Below, in pieces: positions 24,698 through 33,637 of a stretch of DNA of 64,000 bases. Under the pieces are notes generated by a model. The model did not search any database. It was not told the DNA's origin and saw nothing but the letters and a program-made list of their open reading frames with translations. Within the stretch, counting starts at the first letter, position 1; each line of letters opens with the position of its first letter. This DNA comes from Streptomyces sp. HNM0574 (GTDB lineage Bacteria > Actinomycetota > Actinomycetes > Streptomycetales > Streptomycetaceae). The stretch is taken from the NCBI RefSeq assembly GCF_012726235.1, contig NZ_JAASAH010000001.1, positions 248,001-312,000 on the forward strand, in the 5' to 3' direction. The translations under genes were made by a program, and so were the position numbers.

Positions 24698-26511
24698 GAC
24701 GCCCCGTTCCGGCGCACCCGGAGGCCCCGTACCCGGTTCAGCGCCGCGGCCGTCTCGAAGCGGCGCGGGACGGCGAAGTCCTCGTCCCGGACGGCCAGGA
24801 GGGGATCGGCGCCGTCCGCCGCGAGCGCGGCGTCCAGCAGGTCCAGGGCCTCGGCCAGGGTGCGTTCGCCGTCCAGGAAACCGCGCCGCACCATCAGCTC
24901 CAGCGCGAGCCCGATGCCCGACACCTGCCGGGCGTCCGCGATCTGCTCCACCGAGCGCAGGTCCACGTCGTGCTCGCCGAAGGAGAGCACGTCCTCGCCC
25001 CGCGCCCGGATCTTCGACCGCCCGCGCACCCCGGAGTCCAGGGAGGCCGGATCGGGCCGCCGGTGGACGACCGCGGGGAACGCCTCCGCCTCCGCGCGGC
25101 GGCCCGTCGGCACGGCGGCCACCTCGCGGGCGCGCTCCGTCGCGTCCGACGGGCGGTACGCGTCGAGCATCAGCACCTTGTCGGCGACCTCCAGATAGTC
25201 GCCGGAACCGCCCATGACCAGGACGGTGGAGACCCCGTGGTCGCGGTGCAGCGAGCGCACCGAGTCGACCAGCGGCGTGAGGGGCTCGCGGTCCTTCGCC
25301 ACCAGGGCCTGCATCCGCGCGTCCCGGATCATCAGGTTGGTCGCCGCGGTGTCCTCGTCGATGAGCAGCACCCGCGCACCGGACTCCACCGCCTCGCACA
25401 GCGACGCGGCCTGCGAGGTGGAGCCCGAGGCGTTGTCGGTGGAGAAGTCGGTGGTGTCCGCGCCGGTCGGCAGATGGTCGACGAAGGCGTGCACGTCGAC
25501 CCGCTCCACCGTGCGCCCGTCCTCGGCGCGCAGCTTGACCGTGTCGGGACGGGACACCACCAGCTCCCGCCCGTCGCCCGGCACGTGGTCCCAGATCCCG
25601 GTCTCCAGCGCGCGCAGCAGCGTCGACTTCCCGTGGAAGCCGCCGCCGACGATCAGGCTGACGCCCTCGGCGAGCCCCATGCCGGACACCGGGCCCGCGT
25701 GCGGCAGTTCGATCGTCACCCGCAGTTCCTCGGGCGAGGAGAACGGCACCACACCGGAACCCGTGGCGGGCCGGTCGTCCACCCCGCTGCGGCGCGGAAG
25801 GACGGCACCGTCCGCGACGAACGCGATCAGCCCGCGCTCCGGGAGCGCGGCGCGCAGCGCGTCGGAGTCCTCCACCGTGTCGACGAACCGCCGCACCGCC
25901 TCCGGGTCCAGCGAGGAATGGAGCAGCGCGCGCTCCGCGACGTCCGGGACGAGGCGGCACAGCAGCCGGTGCGCAGCGCGCCCGTCGATGCGCCGGCCCT
26001 GGCCGGGGAGCGCCGCGCCGAAGCGCAGCGTGACGCTGCCGTCCTCGGCGTCCACCCGGCACGAACTGCGGTCCAGCACCTCCTGGCCGCCGCCGTCGAT
26101 CTGGAGGGCGCGTTCCCCGCGCGCGGCGGCGACGGCCCGCCGCGCGAGGTGGCTCGCCAGGGCGCGACGGCGCACGCGGGTGTTCCACAGGTCGCGCGGG
26201 AAACCGGCCACGTCACCGGGCACGTGCACCGCGAGACGGGCGGGCGGCGCGTACGGGTCGGACTGCCCGCGCACCAGCTCCAGGGTGGCGCCGGTCGACT
26301 CGGCGCCGGGCAGCCGCCAGGTACCGACGAGCCCCTTGTAGCGGCCGTACTGTCCGCCGTCGAGTGCGCGCAGTTCGTCGTCCAGCCCGGAGCGGATGCC
26401 CCGGGGGCGCGGAGCGGGACCGTCCGGCCGCCCCCTGCCCCGCTCCCGGGGGCCGCCCTGCCGGGGGCCGCGACTGCTGTGGGGACGAGGTCCGCCGCCG
26501 GAGCGTGGCAC
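24694..26511 (-). CDS. ABC-class ATPase of the DUF2791/PF09818 type
   Basis: A 605-residue soluble P-loop protein. The Walker A-like loop is VGGGFHGKSTLLRALETGIWDH near the middle, Walker B is VLLIDEDTAATNLMIRD, and GSTSQAASLCEAVESGAR serves as the signature-like segment. VSTVLVMGGSGDYLEVADKVLMLD follows. Proteins of this family are described as predicted ABC-class ATPases of unknown function; no membrane part is present. GTG at 26511 follows GGAAGG; the first 40 residues are Arg/Gly/Pro-rich and may be a disordered tail. The neighbouring GNAT gene overlaps it by 4 bp. Confidence 0.82.
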   Translation of the reverse strand: MPRSGGGPRPHSSRGPRQGGPRERGRGRPDGPAPRPRGIRSGLDDELRALDGGQYGRYKGLVGTWRLPGAESTGATLELVRGQSDPYAPPARLAVHVPGDVAGFPRDLWNTRVRRRALASHLARRAVAAARGERALQIDGGGQEVLDRSSCRVDAEDGSVTLRFGAALPGQGRRIDGRAAHRLLCRLVPDVAERALLHSSLDPEAVRRFVDTVEDSDALRAALPERGLIAFVADGAVLPRRSGVDDRPATGSGVVPFSSPEELRVTIELPHAGPVSGMGLAEGVSLIVGGGFHGKSTLLRALETGIWDHVPGDGRELVVSRPDTVKLRAEDGRTVERVDVHAFVDHLPTGADTTDFSTDNASGSTSQAASLCEAVESGARVLLIDEDTAATNLMIRDARMQALVAKDREPLTPLVDSVRSLHRDHGVSTVLVMGGSGDYLEVADKVLMLDAYRPSDATERAREVAAVPTGRRAEAEAFPAVVHRRPDPASLDSGVRGRSKIRARGEDVLSFGEHDVDLRSVEQIADARQVSGIGLALELMVRRGFLDGERTLAEALDLLDAALAADGADPLLAVRDEDFAVPRRFETAAALNRVRGLRVRRNGAS

Positions 26512-26645
26512 GTGCGTTGCACCTTCCTGTGGCCGTGCGCGGCCCGCCGGGCGGGCCGTCCGTCTTCCGCCCGGCGCGCTGGGGACGCCGGGCGTTCTCA
26601 TCCTCCCCGCAGCGCCTCCGCACGGCCAAACGCGGGCCCGGGGGC

Positions 26646-27473
26646 TCAGTGCGTGACGGCGTGCTCCGTGAACCGGCCGCAGTCGCGGAACCCGAGCCCC
26701 CGGTACAGCGGTTCGCCCTCGCCGGACGCCTGGAGCACGGCGAGGGCGAACCCCTCCGCGCGGGCGGTGGCGAGGGCGGCGCGGGTGAGCGTGCTGCCGT
26801 GGCCGCGTCGCCGGTGGCCGGCCAGCGTGCAGATGTTGTACAGCCCCGCGACCCCCGCGTGCAGGAAGACCTCGGCGCAGGCGACGGGGAGGCCGTCCGC
26901 GTACCCGACGAGATAGCGGGCCGCGCAGTCCCCGGCGAGGGCGTACGGGGCGGCCCGGGCGAAGAAGTCGTGCACCGTCTCGGAGGGCGGGTCCCAGTTC
27001 GCCGCCAGGACGGTGGCGAAGTCGGCCAGTTCCCTGGCCTCCGTCACCACGCGTACGTCCAGCGGCGTGCTCCCGCCCGGGGACGGGGCGTCCCCGAGGG
27101 CGGCCCACATGCCCGTCTCCTCCTCGGCGGCGGGGAGGCCGAGTGCCGTGAGGCGTCCGGCGAGTCCGGGCGGTGCGGAGGCGGGGCCGACCCACCAGGA
27201 GAACGGCCGCCCGGTGGCGGCCAGTCGGCGGGCCACCTCGGCGATCCGCGCGTCGGCGCCGTCCTCCGGGAAGCCGGCCGCGGCGACGATGTTGAAGGTG
27301 TCGTCCGGGAGGCCGCTGTCCGCGACCAGCAGGTCGGGGCTCTCGGTGACGGTCATGCCCGGGATGCGGCGGTGCAGATGGCAGGCGTGCTCGGCGAGAT
27401 TCCGCTCGGCGGCCGCGCGTACCTCTTCCGCGGCGCCGTGACCGTGGGTGTCCGTGAGGGGGGAGTCGCTCAT
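26646..27473 (-). CDS. GNAT family N-acetyltransferase
   Basis: A 275-residue GNAT. The C-terminal half carries the fold: [33 protein letters not shown] as the acetyl-CoA loop and [27 protein letters not shown] as the end. The N-terminal half (residues 1-130) has a second, poorly conserved domain. I chose ATG 27473 (MSDSPL), which follows GGAGG-like sequence, rather than 27521. Substrate unknown. It lies 134 bp upstream of the ABC-class ATPase gene on the same strand. Confidence 0.82.
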   Translation of the reverse strand: MSDSPLTDTHGHGAAEEVRAAAERNLAEHACHLHRRIPGMTVTESPDLLVADSGLPDDTFNIVAAAGFPEDGADARIAEVARRLAATGRPFSWWVGPASAPPGLAGRLTALGLPAAEEETGMWAALGDAPSPGGSTPLDVRVVTEARELADFATVLAANWDPPSETVHDFFARAAPYALAGDCAARYLVGYADGLPVACAEVFLHAGVAGLYNICTLAGHRRRGHGSTLTRAALATARAEGFALAVLQASGEGEPLYRGLGFRDCGRFTEHAVTH

Positions 27474-27524
27474 GGGCCGACTCCACCACGCCGCGGCGCC
27501 GGGGGCACGCGCATTTCCCACCGC

Positions 27525-28550
27525 TCAGTCCGGCGGCCCGAGTTCGCCGGAACCGCGGGGGACGAGGCGGGTTGCGACGGTCGTCGTACGGGCGGCCGAG
27601 CCGTCGCCGTCCAGGCGGGAGAGCAGGTGTCCGGCCGCGGCCGAGCCCATCGCGGCGGGGTCGGGGGCGACGACGGTGAGGCCGGGTTCGACCACCCCGG
27701 CGAGCGGCAGGTCGTCGAAGCCGACGAGCGCGACGTCCCGGCGGCCCGCCGCGGCCAGCGCGGGCAGTGCCCCGAGCGAGGCGAGGTTGTTCGCCGTGAA
27801 CAGCGCGGTGGGCGGGTCGGACAGCGCGAGCAGCCGGTGCACGGCCGTGGCGGCGGCCTCGGCGCCGTGCGCGTCGGCGACGAGCCTGCGGTCGTACGGC
27901 AGGCCCGCCTCCGCCAGGGCGGCGCGGTAGCCGCGGAGCCGCTCCTTGCGGGTGTAGAGCGCGGCGGGCCGGTCGCCGAGGAAGGCGATACGGCGGTGCC
28001 CGCGCGCGGCCAGGTGCGCCGTACCGGCCCGCGCGCCCTCGGAGTTGGCGCTCACCACGGTGTCGGCGGTGAGGCCGGAGGCGGGGCGGTCGAGGAAGAC
28101 CAGCGGCAGCCCGCTCGTCCGCTCGCGGCGCAGGTAACGGTGGTCGCCGCCGTGCGCCGGGACGACGACGAGCCCGGAAACCCGCCGGGCGAGGAAGGAG
28201 TTGACGAGCGTCCGCTCCTTCTCCGGGCCGGCGTCGGAGGAGGCCAGCAGCAGCGTCAGGCCGCGGTCGCGGACCGCCGTCCCGATGCCGGAGGCGACGG
28301 TGCCGAAGAAGGGGTTGGCGATCTCCGGGACGATCAGGCCCACGGTCGCGTCCCGGCCGCCGGTGCGCATGGTGCGCGCCAACAGGTCGGGACGGAAGCC
28401 CAGTTCGGCGACGGCGGCGAGCACCCGCTCACGGGTCGCGGGGGAGACCGGACCGTCCTCGTTGAGCACCCGGGACACGGTCTTGGCGCTGGTGCCCACC
28501 CGCTCGGCCACATCGGCCAGCGTCGGCCTCCGCGACCGCGAACCGCCCAC
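27525..28550 (-). CDS. LacI family transcriptional regulator
   Basis: A 341-residue repressor. The DNA-binding domain is PTLADVAERVGTSAKTVSRVLNEDGPVS with the hinge helix at ERVLAAVAELGFRPDLLARTM. The effector domain follows (VGLIVPEIANPFFGTVASGI, VFLDRP, GHRRIAFLGD, LVGFDDLPLAGVVEPGLTVV). GTG at 28550 lies 9 nt after the TetR gene stop, so they form an operon. A LacI-type palindrome at 30095-30108 before the PfkB kinase gene is a candidate target. Confidence 0.92.
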   Translation of the reverse strand: MGGSRSRRPTLADVAERVGTSAKTVSRVLNEDGPVSPATRERVLAAVAELGFRPDLLARTMRTGGRDATVGLIVPEIANPFFGTVASGIGTAVRDRGLTLLLASSDAGPEKERTLVNSFLARRVSGLVVVPAHGGDHRYLRRERTSGLPLVFLDRPASGLTADTVVSANSEGARAGTAHLAARGHRRIAFLGDRPAALYTRKERLRGYRAALAEAGLPYDRRLVADAHGAEAAATAVHRLLALSDPPTALFTANNLASLGALPALAAAGRRDVALVGFDDLPLAGVVEPGLTVVAPDPAAMGSAAAGHLLSRLDGDGSAARTTTVATRLVPRGSGELGPPD

Positions 28551-28559
28551 CGTCCCCGC

Positions 28560-29129
28560 TCACTTCCCGCGGCGCAGCGAGTGGCGCAGTACGTCGCCGA
28601 TCTCGCGCTCGGTGAGGTTCTCCGCACCGAGCAGCGCTTTCGCGCACAGTCCGTCCGAGGTGGCGACCAGGCTCTCGACGGCGAGCGGGTCGTCGGTGTA
28701 GCCGCGCGCCACGTCCGCGACGGTGTCCTTCCAGCGCGTGGCGATGGGGCGCAGGGCCGGGCGGCGGGAGGCGAGCAGCGTCAGTTCGCGTTCGGCCAGC
28801 GCGCGGTGGCGTTCGGGGCCGCCCGCCGCGGCGATCAGCTGGGCCAGCGCCTCGATGCCGTCCCGGCCGGAGCCGAGCAGTCCGCGGAGTTCGACGATGT
28901 AGGCGTCCAGTGCCTCGGTCAGTGCCGCGACGAGCAGGTCGTCCAGGGTGGCGTAGTAGTAACAGACGGAACTGGCGGGCACTTCCGCTTCACGCGCCAC
29001 CGAGCGGTGGGTGACTCCGGCGACGCCCTCGCGTTCGACGATGCGCAGGGTCGCGGTGATGATCAGCTCTCGCTTGCGTTCGCCGCGTGCCCTGCGGCCG
29101 TCGGTCATGGCCTTGGCGGGCTGGTTCAC
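28560..29129 (-). CDS. TetR family transcriptional regulator
   Basis: A 189-residue repressor. The HTH is IVEREGVAGVTHRSVAREAEVPASSVCYYYATLDDLLVAA, and the rest is an all-helical ligand domain. GTG at 29129 follows GGGGA; an ATG seven codons later (MTDGRR) is the alternative start. It is upstream of the LacI gene and next to two divergent SMR exporter genes; a TGAAC-N4-GTTCA palindrome lies between those exporters, so control of the exporters is likely. Confidence 0.9.
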   Translation of the reverse strand: MNQPAKAMTDGRRARGERKRELIITATLRIVEREGVAGVTHRSVAREAEVPASSVCYYYATLDDLLVAALTEALDAYIVELRGLLGSGRDGIEALAQLIAAAGGPERHRALAERELTLLASRRPALRPIATRWKDTVADVARGYTDDPLAVESLVATSDGLCAKALLGAENLTEREIGDVLRHSLRRGK

Positions 29130-29229
29130 TGCGTGTCCCCATCCGTTGACCGCCGACTCCGTGCTCCGGTGCTGGGCACCGTACCAGCAGAGTCTTCGGC
29201 CCCCACGGGCGCGGGCGGGCGGCCGGAAC

Positions 29230-29556
29230 TCAGGGGTGGCCGAGCTGGAGTGCCACCACTCCGAGCACGGCGAGGCCCACGCCGGCGTACTGGGTCCTGG
29301 TCATGCGGTCGCCGAGGAACACCGCGCCGATCAGGGCGACGGCGGAGACTCCGGCCGCCGCCCAGATCGCGTAGGCGACCCCGATGGACAGGCCCTCGCG
29401 CAGCGCGAGGGAGAGCAGGTAGTAGGCCCCGACGACGCCGACGACGGTGACCGCCGTGGGCAGGGCGCGGGTGAAGCCGTGCGAGAAGCGGGTGGCGAGG
29501 GTGCCGAGGACCTCGGCGGCGACGGCGCAGGCGAGCAGGGCGTAGGCGAGCGGCAT
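29230..29556 (-). CDS. Small multidrug resistance (SMR) family exporter
   Basis: A 108-residue four-helix membrane protein. The active-site glutamate lies in CAVAAEVLGTLATRFS near residue 15. Next come AYYLLSLALREGLSIGVAYAIWAAAGV, the signature of QacE/EmrE/SugE relatives, and VALIGAVFLGD. It should export cationic compounds in exchange for protons as a dimer. The start at 29556 follows GGAGG. It is divergent from a second SMR gene. Confidence 0.92.
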   Translation of the reverse strand: MPLAYALLACAVAAEVLGTLATRFSHGFTRALPTAVTVVGVVGAYYLLSLALREGLSIGVAYAIWAAAGVSAVALIGAVFLGDRMTRTQYAGVGLAVLGVVALQLGHP

Positions 29557-29646
29557 GGGGGGCGCCTCCGGTGAGCGGGCCAACAGGGCTGTGCGGTGCG
29601 GTACTTGGCGGGCCGGCGTGGGGCCGGGTCGCGCCGGACAGAGTAC

Positions 29647-29675
29647 TTGAACTGTCGTTCACAAAAATCTAGTGT
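29647..29675 (+). promoter_or_regulatory. SMR promoter with TetR-type operator
   Basis: TTGAAC (29647-29652), a 17-bp spacer and TAGTGT (29670-29675) fit a vegetative promoter for the rightward SMR gene. The palindrome TGAAC-TGTC-GTTCA (29648-29661) overlaps the -35 box and is a likely TetR site. The stretch is AT-rich against the local background. Confidence 0.6.
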
Positions 29676-29743
29676 CGTGGTCCCGCGCGGTCCAGTGGCC
29701 CGGAGAATCCGGTGCCCCGCCGGGAAGAGGGGCGGGTGGAGAC

Positions 29744-30085
29744 ATGGCCTGGTGGTTCCTGTGCGCCGCGGTGGCCTCGGAGGTGGTGGGCGCCACGGCG
29801 ACCCGGGCCTCGGACGGGTTCACCGAACCGGTGCCCACGGCCGTCGCGATCACGGGCGTGGTGGGCGCGTACTACTTCCTCTCCCTCGCGCTGAAGCGGG
29901 GGATGGGCCTCGGGAAGGCGTACGGGGTGTGGGCCGCGCTGGGCGTCGCCACCGTCGCCCTCATCGGCGCCGCGCTGCTGGGCGAACCGCTGTCGCCGCT
30001 GCAGATCGCCGGGCTGCTGCTCGTCGTCGCCGGGGTCCTCGCCCTGGAGTGGGGAGGCGAGCGGGAGGGCGGTTCCGGGGCGTGA
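29744..30085 (+). CDS. Small multidrug resistance (SMR) family exporter
   Basis: A 113-residue four-helix exporter. The glutamate of helix 1 is in AAVASEVVGATATRAS; ITGVVGAYYFLSLALKRGMGLGKAYGVWAALGV and VALIGAALLGEPLS follow. It is clearly related to the 29230-29556 protein over its whole length, which suggests local duplication followed by inversion. I chose ATG 29744, preceded by GTGGAGA, over the longer frame from 29672, which would lie in the promoter. Two SMR proteins may act as a pair or separately. Confidence 0.92.
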   Translation: MAWWFLCAAVASEVVGATATRASDGFTEPVPTAVAITGVVGAYYFLSLALKRGMGLGKAYGVWAALGVATVALIGAALLGEPLSPLQIAGLLLVVAGVLALEWGGEREGGSGA

Positions 30086-30094
30086 GGGTAGGGG

Positions 30095-30108
30095 TGTCAG
30101 CGTTGACA
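30095..30108. promoter_or_regulatory. LacI-type palindrome on a -35 box
   Basis: TGTCAGCGTTGACA has TGTCA/TGACA half-sites around a central CG-containing core, the general shape of LacI-family operators. Its right half contains TTGACA (30103-30108), a perfect -35 box; the -10 would be a weak TGGACT at 30127-30132. It lies about 150 bp before the PfkB kinase gene. Confidence 0.5.
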
Positions 30109-30255
30109 TCCCGTCCCGACCGGTGGTGGACTCCCGCGACCGTTCCCTCCGGAGCCGGGCCAACTCACCGCGGCCCGCCGCCCGTTGGACGGAGGGAGAG
30201 CACGCGCCCACGTCCCCGCGCCCCCGCGCGCGGCCGCACCCCGGAAAGGCCGCCG

Positions 30256-31248
30256 ATGACCGCCAACCGCCCCGCCCCGTCCGCCGCTTCGCCCTCCGGA
30301 CGCCCGGCCCCCGCGCCGGTCGCCGTGCTTGGCGAGTGCGTCGCCGACGCCTTCGTCACCGGTTCCGGCACGGACCCCGGCAGGCCCTCGCTGGGCCTGG
30401 AGGTGCTGCCGGGCGGCAGCCCCGCCAACACGGCCGTCGCGCTCGCCCGGCTGGGGACGCCCACCCGCTTCCTGGGCCGGCTGTCCGACGACGTCTTCGG
30501 CCGGCTCTTCCGCGACCACCTCACCCGGTCCGGCGTCGACCTGGGCGGCACCGTCGCCGCCCCCGAGGCGGGCACCCTCGCGGTCGCCGAGCTCGACGAA
30601 ACCGGCCGCGCCGCCTACGCGTTCCACGCCGAGGGCACCGCGGACTGGCAGTGGACGGCGAGCGAACTGGCGACCGCCGCCGCGCCGCCCGTGTCCTGCC
30701 TGCACACCGGCTCCCTCGCGCTCGCCAAGGCGCCCGGCGGGCCCGCCGTCGAGGAACTGCTGGCCGAGGTGCGGGAGAGGGCCACCGTCTCGGTCGACCC
30801 CAACGTCCGTCCGCTGCTCGTCGACCCGGCCGAGGTCAGGGCGCGGATGCCGCACTGGTGCGCCGCCGCCGACATCCTGCGGCTGTCCGACGACGACCTC
30901 GCGCTGCTGCACCCCGGTGCCGGCCCGGAGCGCGCCGCCGACCTCTTCCACGCGGACGGCGCCCGGCTCGTCCTCGTCACGCTCGGCGCCGGCGGCGTCT
31001 TCGCGTCCCTGGACGGCAAGCGGCTGCGCGTCGCGGCACCCGCCGTCGACGTCGTCGACTCCGTCGGCGCGGGGGACTCCTTCACCGCCGGGTTCCTGCA
31101 CGCCCTGCACGGCGCCGGGCTCCTGGGCGGCCGGCTGGAGCACCTGGACACCGAACAGCTCGAAACCGCCCTCCATTTCGGCACCCGCGTCGCCGCGGCG
31201 GTCTGCACGGTCCGCGGCGCCAACCCGCCGTGGGCGGACGACCTCTGA
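30256..31248 (+). CDS. PfkB family carbohydrate kinase
   Basis: A 330-residue sugar kinase. The first signature is GLEVLPGGSPANTAVALARLG and the second, with the catalytic Asp, is DVVDSVGAGDSFTAGFLHALHGAG near residue 265. VSVDPNVRPLLVDPAEV and LVTLGAGG are typical of fructokinases and 2-keto-3-deoxygluconate kinases. The substrate cannot be fixed; fructose is the likeliest guess. ATG at 30256 follows GGAAAGG. The LacI gene nearby may regulate it. Confidence 0.9.
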   Translation: MTANRPAPSAASPSGRPAPAPVAVLGECVADAFVTGSGTDPGRPSLGLEVLPGGSPANTAVALARLGTPTRFLGRLSDDVFGRLFRDHLTRSGVDLGGTVAAPEAGTLAVAELDETGRAAYAFHAEGTADWQWTASELATAAAPPVSCLHTGSLALAKAPGGPAVEELLAEVRERATVSVDPNVRPLLVDPAEVRARMPHWCAAADILRLSDDDLALLHPGAGPERAADLFHADGARLVLVTLGAGGVFASLDGKRLRVAAPAVDVVDSVGAGDSFTAGFLHALHGAGLLGGRLEHLDTEQLETALHFGTRVAAAVCTVRGANPPWADDL

Positions 31249-31389
31249 GCGTCCCGGCCCCGTGCGCGCGCCCGAGGGGACACGCGGGCGCACGCGCCGA
31301 TGAATCGCGCCCCTCGCCCCGGTCCGCATAGTGGGTCCGCGCGGCACCGTCCGCGGGACGCCGCAGGAGCCGACCGTCAAGGGGCCACC

Positions 31390-31959
31390 ATGAGAGATCT
31401 GATCGTCACGGAGAACATCACGCTCGACGGCGTCATCGACGCGGAGGGCGGCTGGTTCGGCCCGGCCGGCGAGGGCACGGCGGACGGGGCCGACCAGTCG
31501 GACGTGGAGGCCGAACTGCGCCGCCAGCGGCAGACCGCCGACGCCTTCCTCACCGGCCGCGCCACCTTCGAGGCCATGCGGGGCTACTGGCCGCGCCGTA
31601 CCGACGACACGACGGGCATCAGCGAGTACTTGGACAACGTCTCCAAGTACGTCGTCTCGCGCACGCTCCAGGACCCGGAATGGCAGCACACCACCGTCCT
31701 GCGCGGCCCGCTGGAGGACGAGATCCGGGGGCTCAAGTCGGCCGCCGGGAAGGACATCGTCACCACGGGCAGCATCCGGCTGGTGCACGGACTGATCGAG
31801 GCGGGGCTCGTCGACGAGTACCGGCTCTTCGTCCACCCGGTCCATCTGGGGCGCGGACGCCGCCTGTTCACCGACGTCGGGGAGACCAGGAAGCTGCACC
31901 TCGCGGAGGCCCGCCCCTTCACCTCCGGAATCGTCCTCCTCCGCTACCGGACCCGGTGA
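31390..31959 (+). CDS. Dihydrofolate reductase-like (RibD C-terminal fold) protein
   Basis: A 189-residue protein with the RibD_C/DHFR-like fold: MRDLIVTENITLDGVIDAEGGW at the start, FLTGRATFEAMRGYWP, KYVVSRTLQDPEW, then IVTTGSIRLVHGLIEAGLVDEYRLFVHPVHLGRGRRLF. Proteins of this type are common in streptomycetes and probably bind NADPH; the substrate is unknown. The ATG at 31390 begins the family's usual N-terminus. It converges on the acyl-CoA dehydrogenase gene, with only 10 bp between stops. Confidence 0.87.
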   Translation: MRDLIVTENITLDGVIDAEGGWFGPAGEGTADGADQSDVEAELRRQRQTADAFLTGRATFEAMRGYWPRRTDDTTGISEYLDNVSKYVVSRTLQDPEWQHTTVLRGPLEDEIRGLKSAAGKDIVTTGSIRLVHGLIEAGLVDEYRLFVHPVHLGRGRRLFTDVGETRKLHLAEARPFTSGIVLLRYRTR

Positions 31960-31969
31960 CGCCCCGGGT

Positions 31970-33619
31970 TCACACAGCCGGCCGGGCGCGCTCCGTGACG
32001 CTCTCCAGGTCGAGACCGTGCGGGAGGGTGCCGAAGGCGGCGCCCCAGTCGCCGCCCAGACGGGAGGCGCAGAACGCGTCGGCCACCGCGGACGGCGCGT
32101 GCTGCACGAGCAGCGCCCCCTGGAGGACCAGCGCGAAACGTTCGACGAGCCGCCGCGCGCGGGTCTCGATGCCCTCCAGATCGGCGAGTTCCGCCAGCAG
32201 GTCCCGGATCGCGCCGTCCAGCCTGTGGTCGGCGCCGCGCGCCCGCCCGATCTCGGTGAGGAACGCGTTCAGCGCCTCGGGGGAGCGTTGCAGCGCGCGC
32301 AGGACGTCGAGCGACTGGACGTTCCCCGAGCCCTCCCAGAGGGAGTTGAGCGGCGACTCGCGCAACAGCCGCGGCATGCCCGACTCCTCGACGTAGCCGT
32401 TGCCGCCGAGACACTCCAGCGCCTCCGCGACGAGCGGCGTACAGCGCTTCGTCACCCAGTACTTGGCCGCCGGCAGCGCCAGCCGCAGCAGCTGCCGCTC
32501 GTGCTCGCCGCCCGCCTGCGCCGCGTCGTGCGCGGCCGCCAGCCGCAGGTCCAGCACCGTGGCGGCCTCGGACTCCACGGCCAGGTCGGCCAGGACGTTC
32601 CGCATCAGCGGCTGGTCGACGAGCTGCTTCCCGAACGCGCTGCGGTGCGCCGCGTGGTGCGTGGCCTGGGCGACGGACTGACGCATCAGCGCGGCCGACC
32701 CCGTGACGCAGTCGAGCCGGGTGGCGGCCACCATCTCGATGATGGTGGCGACGCCGCGGCCCTCCTCGCCCACGCGCTGCGCCCAGGTGGAACCGTCGAA
32801 CTCGACCTCGGCGGAGGCGTTCGAGCGGTTGCCGAGCTTGTCCTTGAGCCGCTGGATGCGGAAGGTGTTCCGGCCGCCGTCGGGCAGGACTCGCGGCAGC
32901 AGGAAGCAGGTCAGCCCGCCGGGCGCCTGGGCCAGCACCAGGAAGACGTCCGACATGGGCGCCGAGCAGAACCACTTGTGCCCCGTCAGCGCGTACTCCC
33001 CCTCGCCCGCCAGCGGCACGGCCGAGGTGGTGTTGGCGCGGACGTCGCTGCCGCCCTGCTTCTCCGTCATCCCCATGCCCGCCAGCGCCCCGGCCTTCGC
33101 GGTGGCCGGACGGTCCAGGCCCGGCTCGTAGCTGTGCGAGCTCAGCAGCGGCTCCCAGACGGCGGCCAGTTCCGGCTCCCTGCGCAGCGCGGGGACGGCC
33201 GCGTGCGACATGGACAGCGGGCAGCCGTGCCCGGCCTCCACCTGCGACCAGACGTGGAACGCGGCGGTGCGGCGCAGCTGTCCGTCCGGGCGGGTCCACG
33301 GGTCGGTCAGCCCGGAGCGCACCCCGTGCTCCATCAGGCGGTGCCACGCGGGGTGGAAGCCGACCTCGTCGACCCGGTGCCCGTACCGGTCGTGGGTGCG
33401 CAGCACCGGCGGCACCTCGTTCGCCCGCGCGCCCCATTCCTGCGCCTCGGCCGAACCCGCCACCCGCCCGAGCGCGCTCAGCTCCGCGCGGACCTCCTCG
33501 GCCCGCTCGGGGGCCACGTGCCGGGCCACTCCCTCGGACAGTGCGGCGTCAGCGGCGAAGACGTCGTAGTCGGCCAGGGGCGGAGCCTGGTTGGTCACGG
33601 TGTGAGTCGAGGCTGACAT
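31970..33619 (-). CDS. Acyl-CoA dehydrogenase, AidB-like
   Basis: A 549-residue flavoprotein dehydrogenase longer than standard acyl-CoA dehydrogenases, like E. coli AidB. FAD-binding features are GMGMTEKQGGSDVRANTT and GEYALTGHKWFCSAPMSDVFLV; the C-terminal domain has RSAFGKQLVDQPLMRNVLAD and ALECLGGNGYVEESGMPRLLRESPLNSLWEGSGNVQSLDVLR with the catalytic-region Glu. It may act on branched acyl-CoA or in alkylation stress, as suggested for AidB. The start at 33619 lies 7 nt after a TAACGT box, so the transcript may be leaderless. Confidence 0.9.
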   Translation of the reverse strand: MSASTHTVTNQAPPLADYDVFAADAALSEGVARHVAPERAEEVRAELSALGRVAGSAEAQEWGARANEVPPVLRTHDRYGHRVDEVGFHPAWHRLMEHGVRSGLTDPWTRPDGQLRRTAAFHVWSQVEAGHGCPLSMSHAAVPALRREPELAAVWEPLLSSHSYEPGLDRPATAKAGALAGMGMTEKQGGSDVRANTTSAVPLAGEGEYALTGHKWFCSAPMSDVFLVLAQAPGGLTCFLLPRVLPDGGRNTFRIQRLKDKLGNRSNASAEVEFDGSTWAQRVGEEGRGVATIIEMVAATRLDCVTGSAALMRQSVAQATHHAAHRSAFGKQLVDQPLMRNVLADLAVESEAATVLDLRLAAAHDAAQAGGEHERQLLRLALPAAKYWVTKRCTPLVAEALECLGGNGYVEESGMPRLLRESPLNSLWEGSGNVQSLDVLRALQRSPEALNAFLTEIGRARGADHRLDGAIRDLLAELADLEGIETRARRLVERFALVLQGALLVQHAPSAVADAFCASRLGGDWGAAFGTLPHGLDLESVTERARPAV

Positions 33620-33625
33620 GCCGGA

Positions 33626-33632
33626 TACGTTA
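33626..33632. promoter_or_regulatory. Shared divergent -10 box with leaderless starts
   Basis: TACGTT (33626-33631) lies 6 nt before the rightward GTG at 33638. Its overlapping complement TAACGT (33632-33627) lies 7 nt before the leftward ATG at 33619. Both genes could start translation at or beside the first transcribed base. The -35 regions are weak. Confidence 0.45.
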
Positions 33633-33637
33633 AGGAC

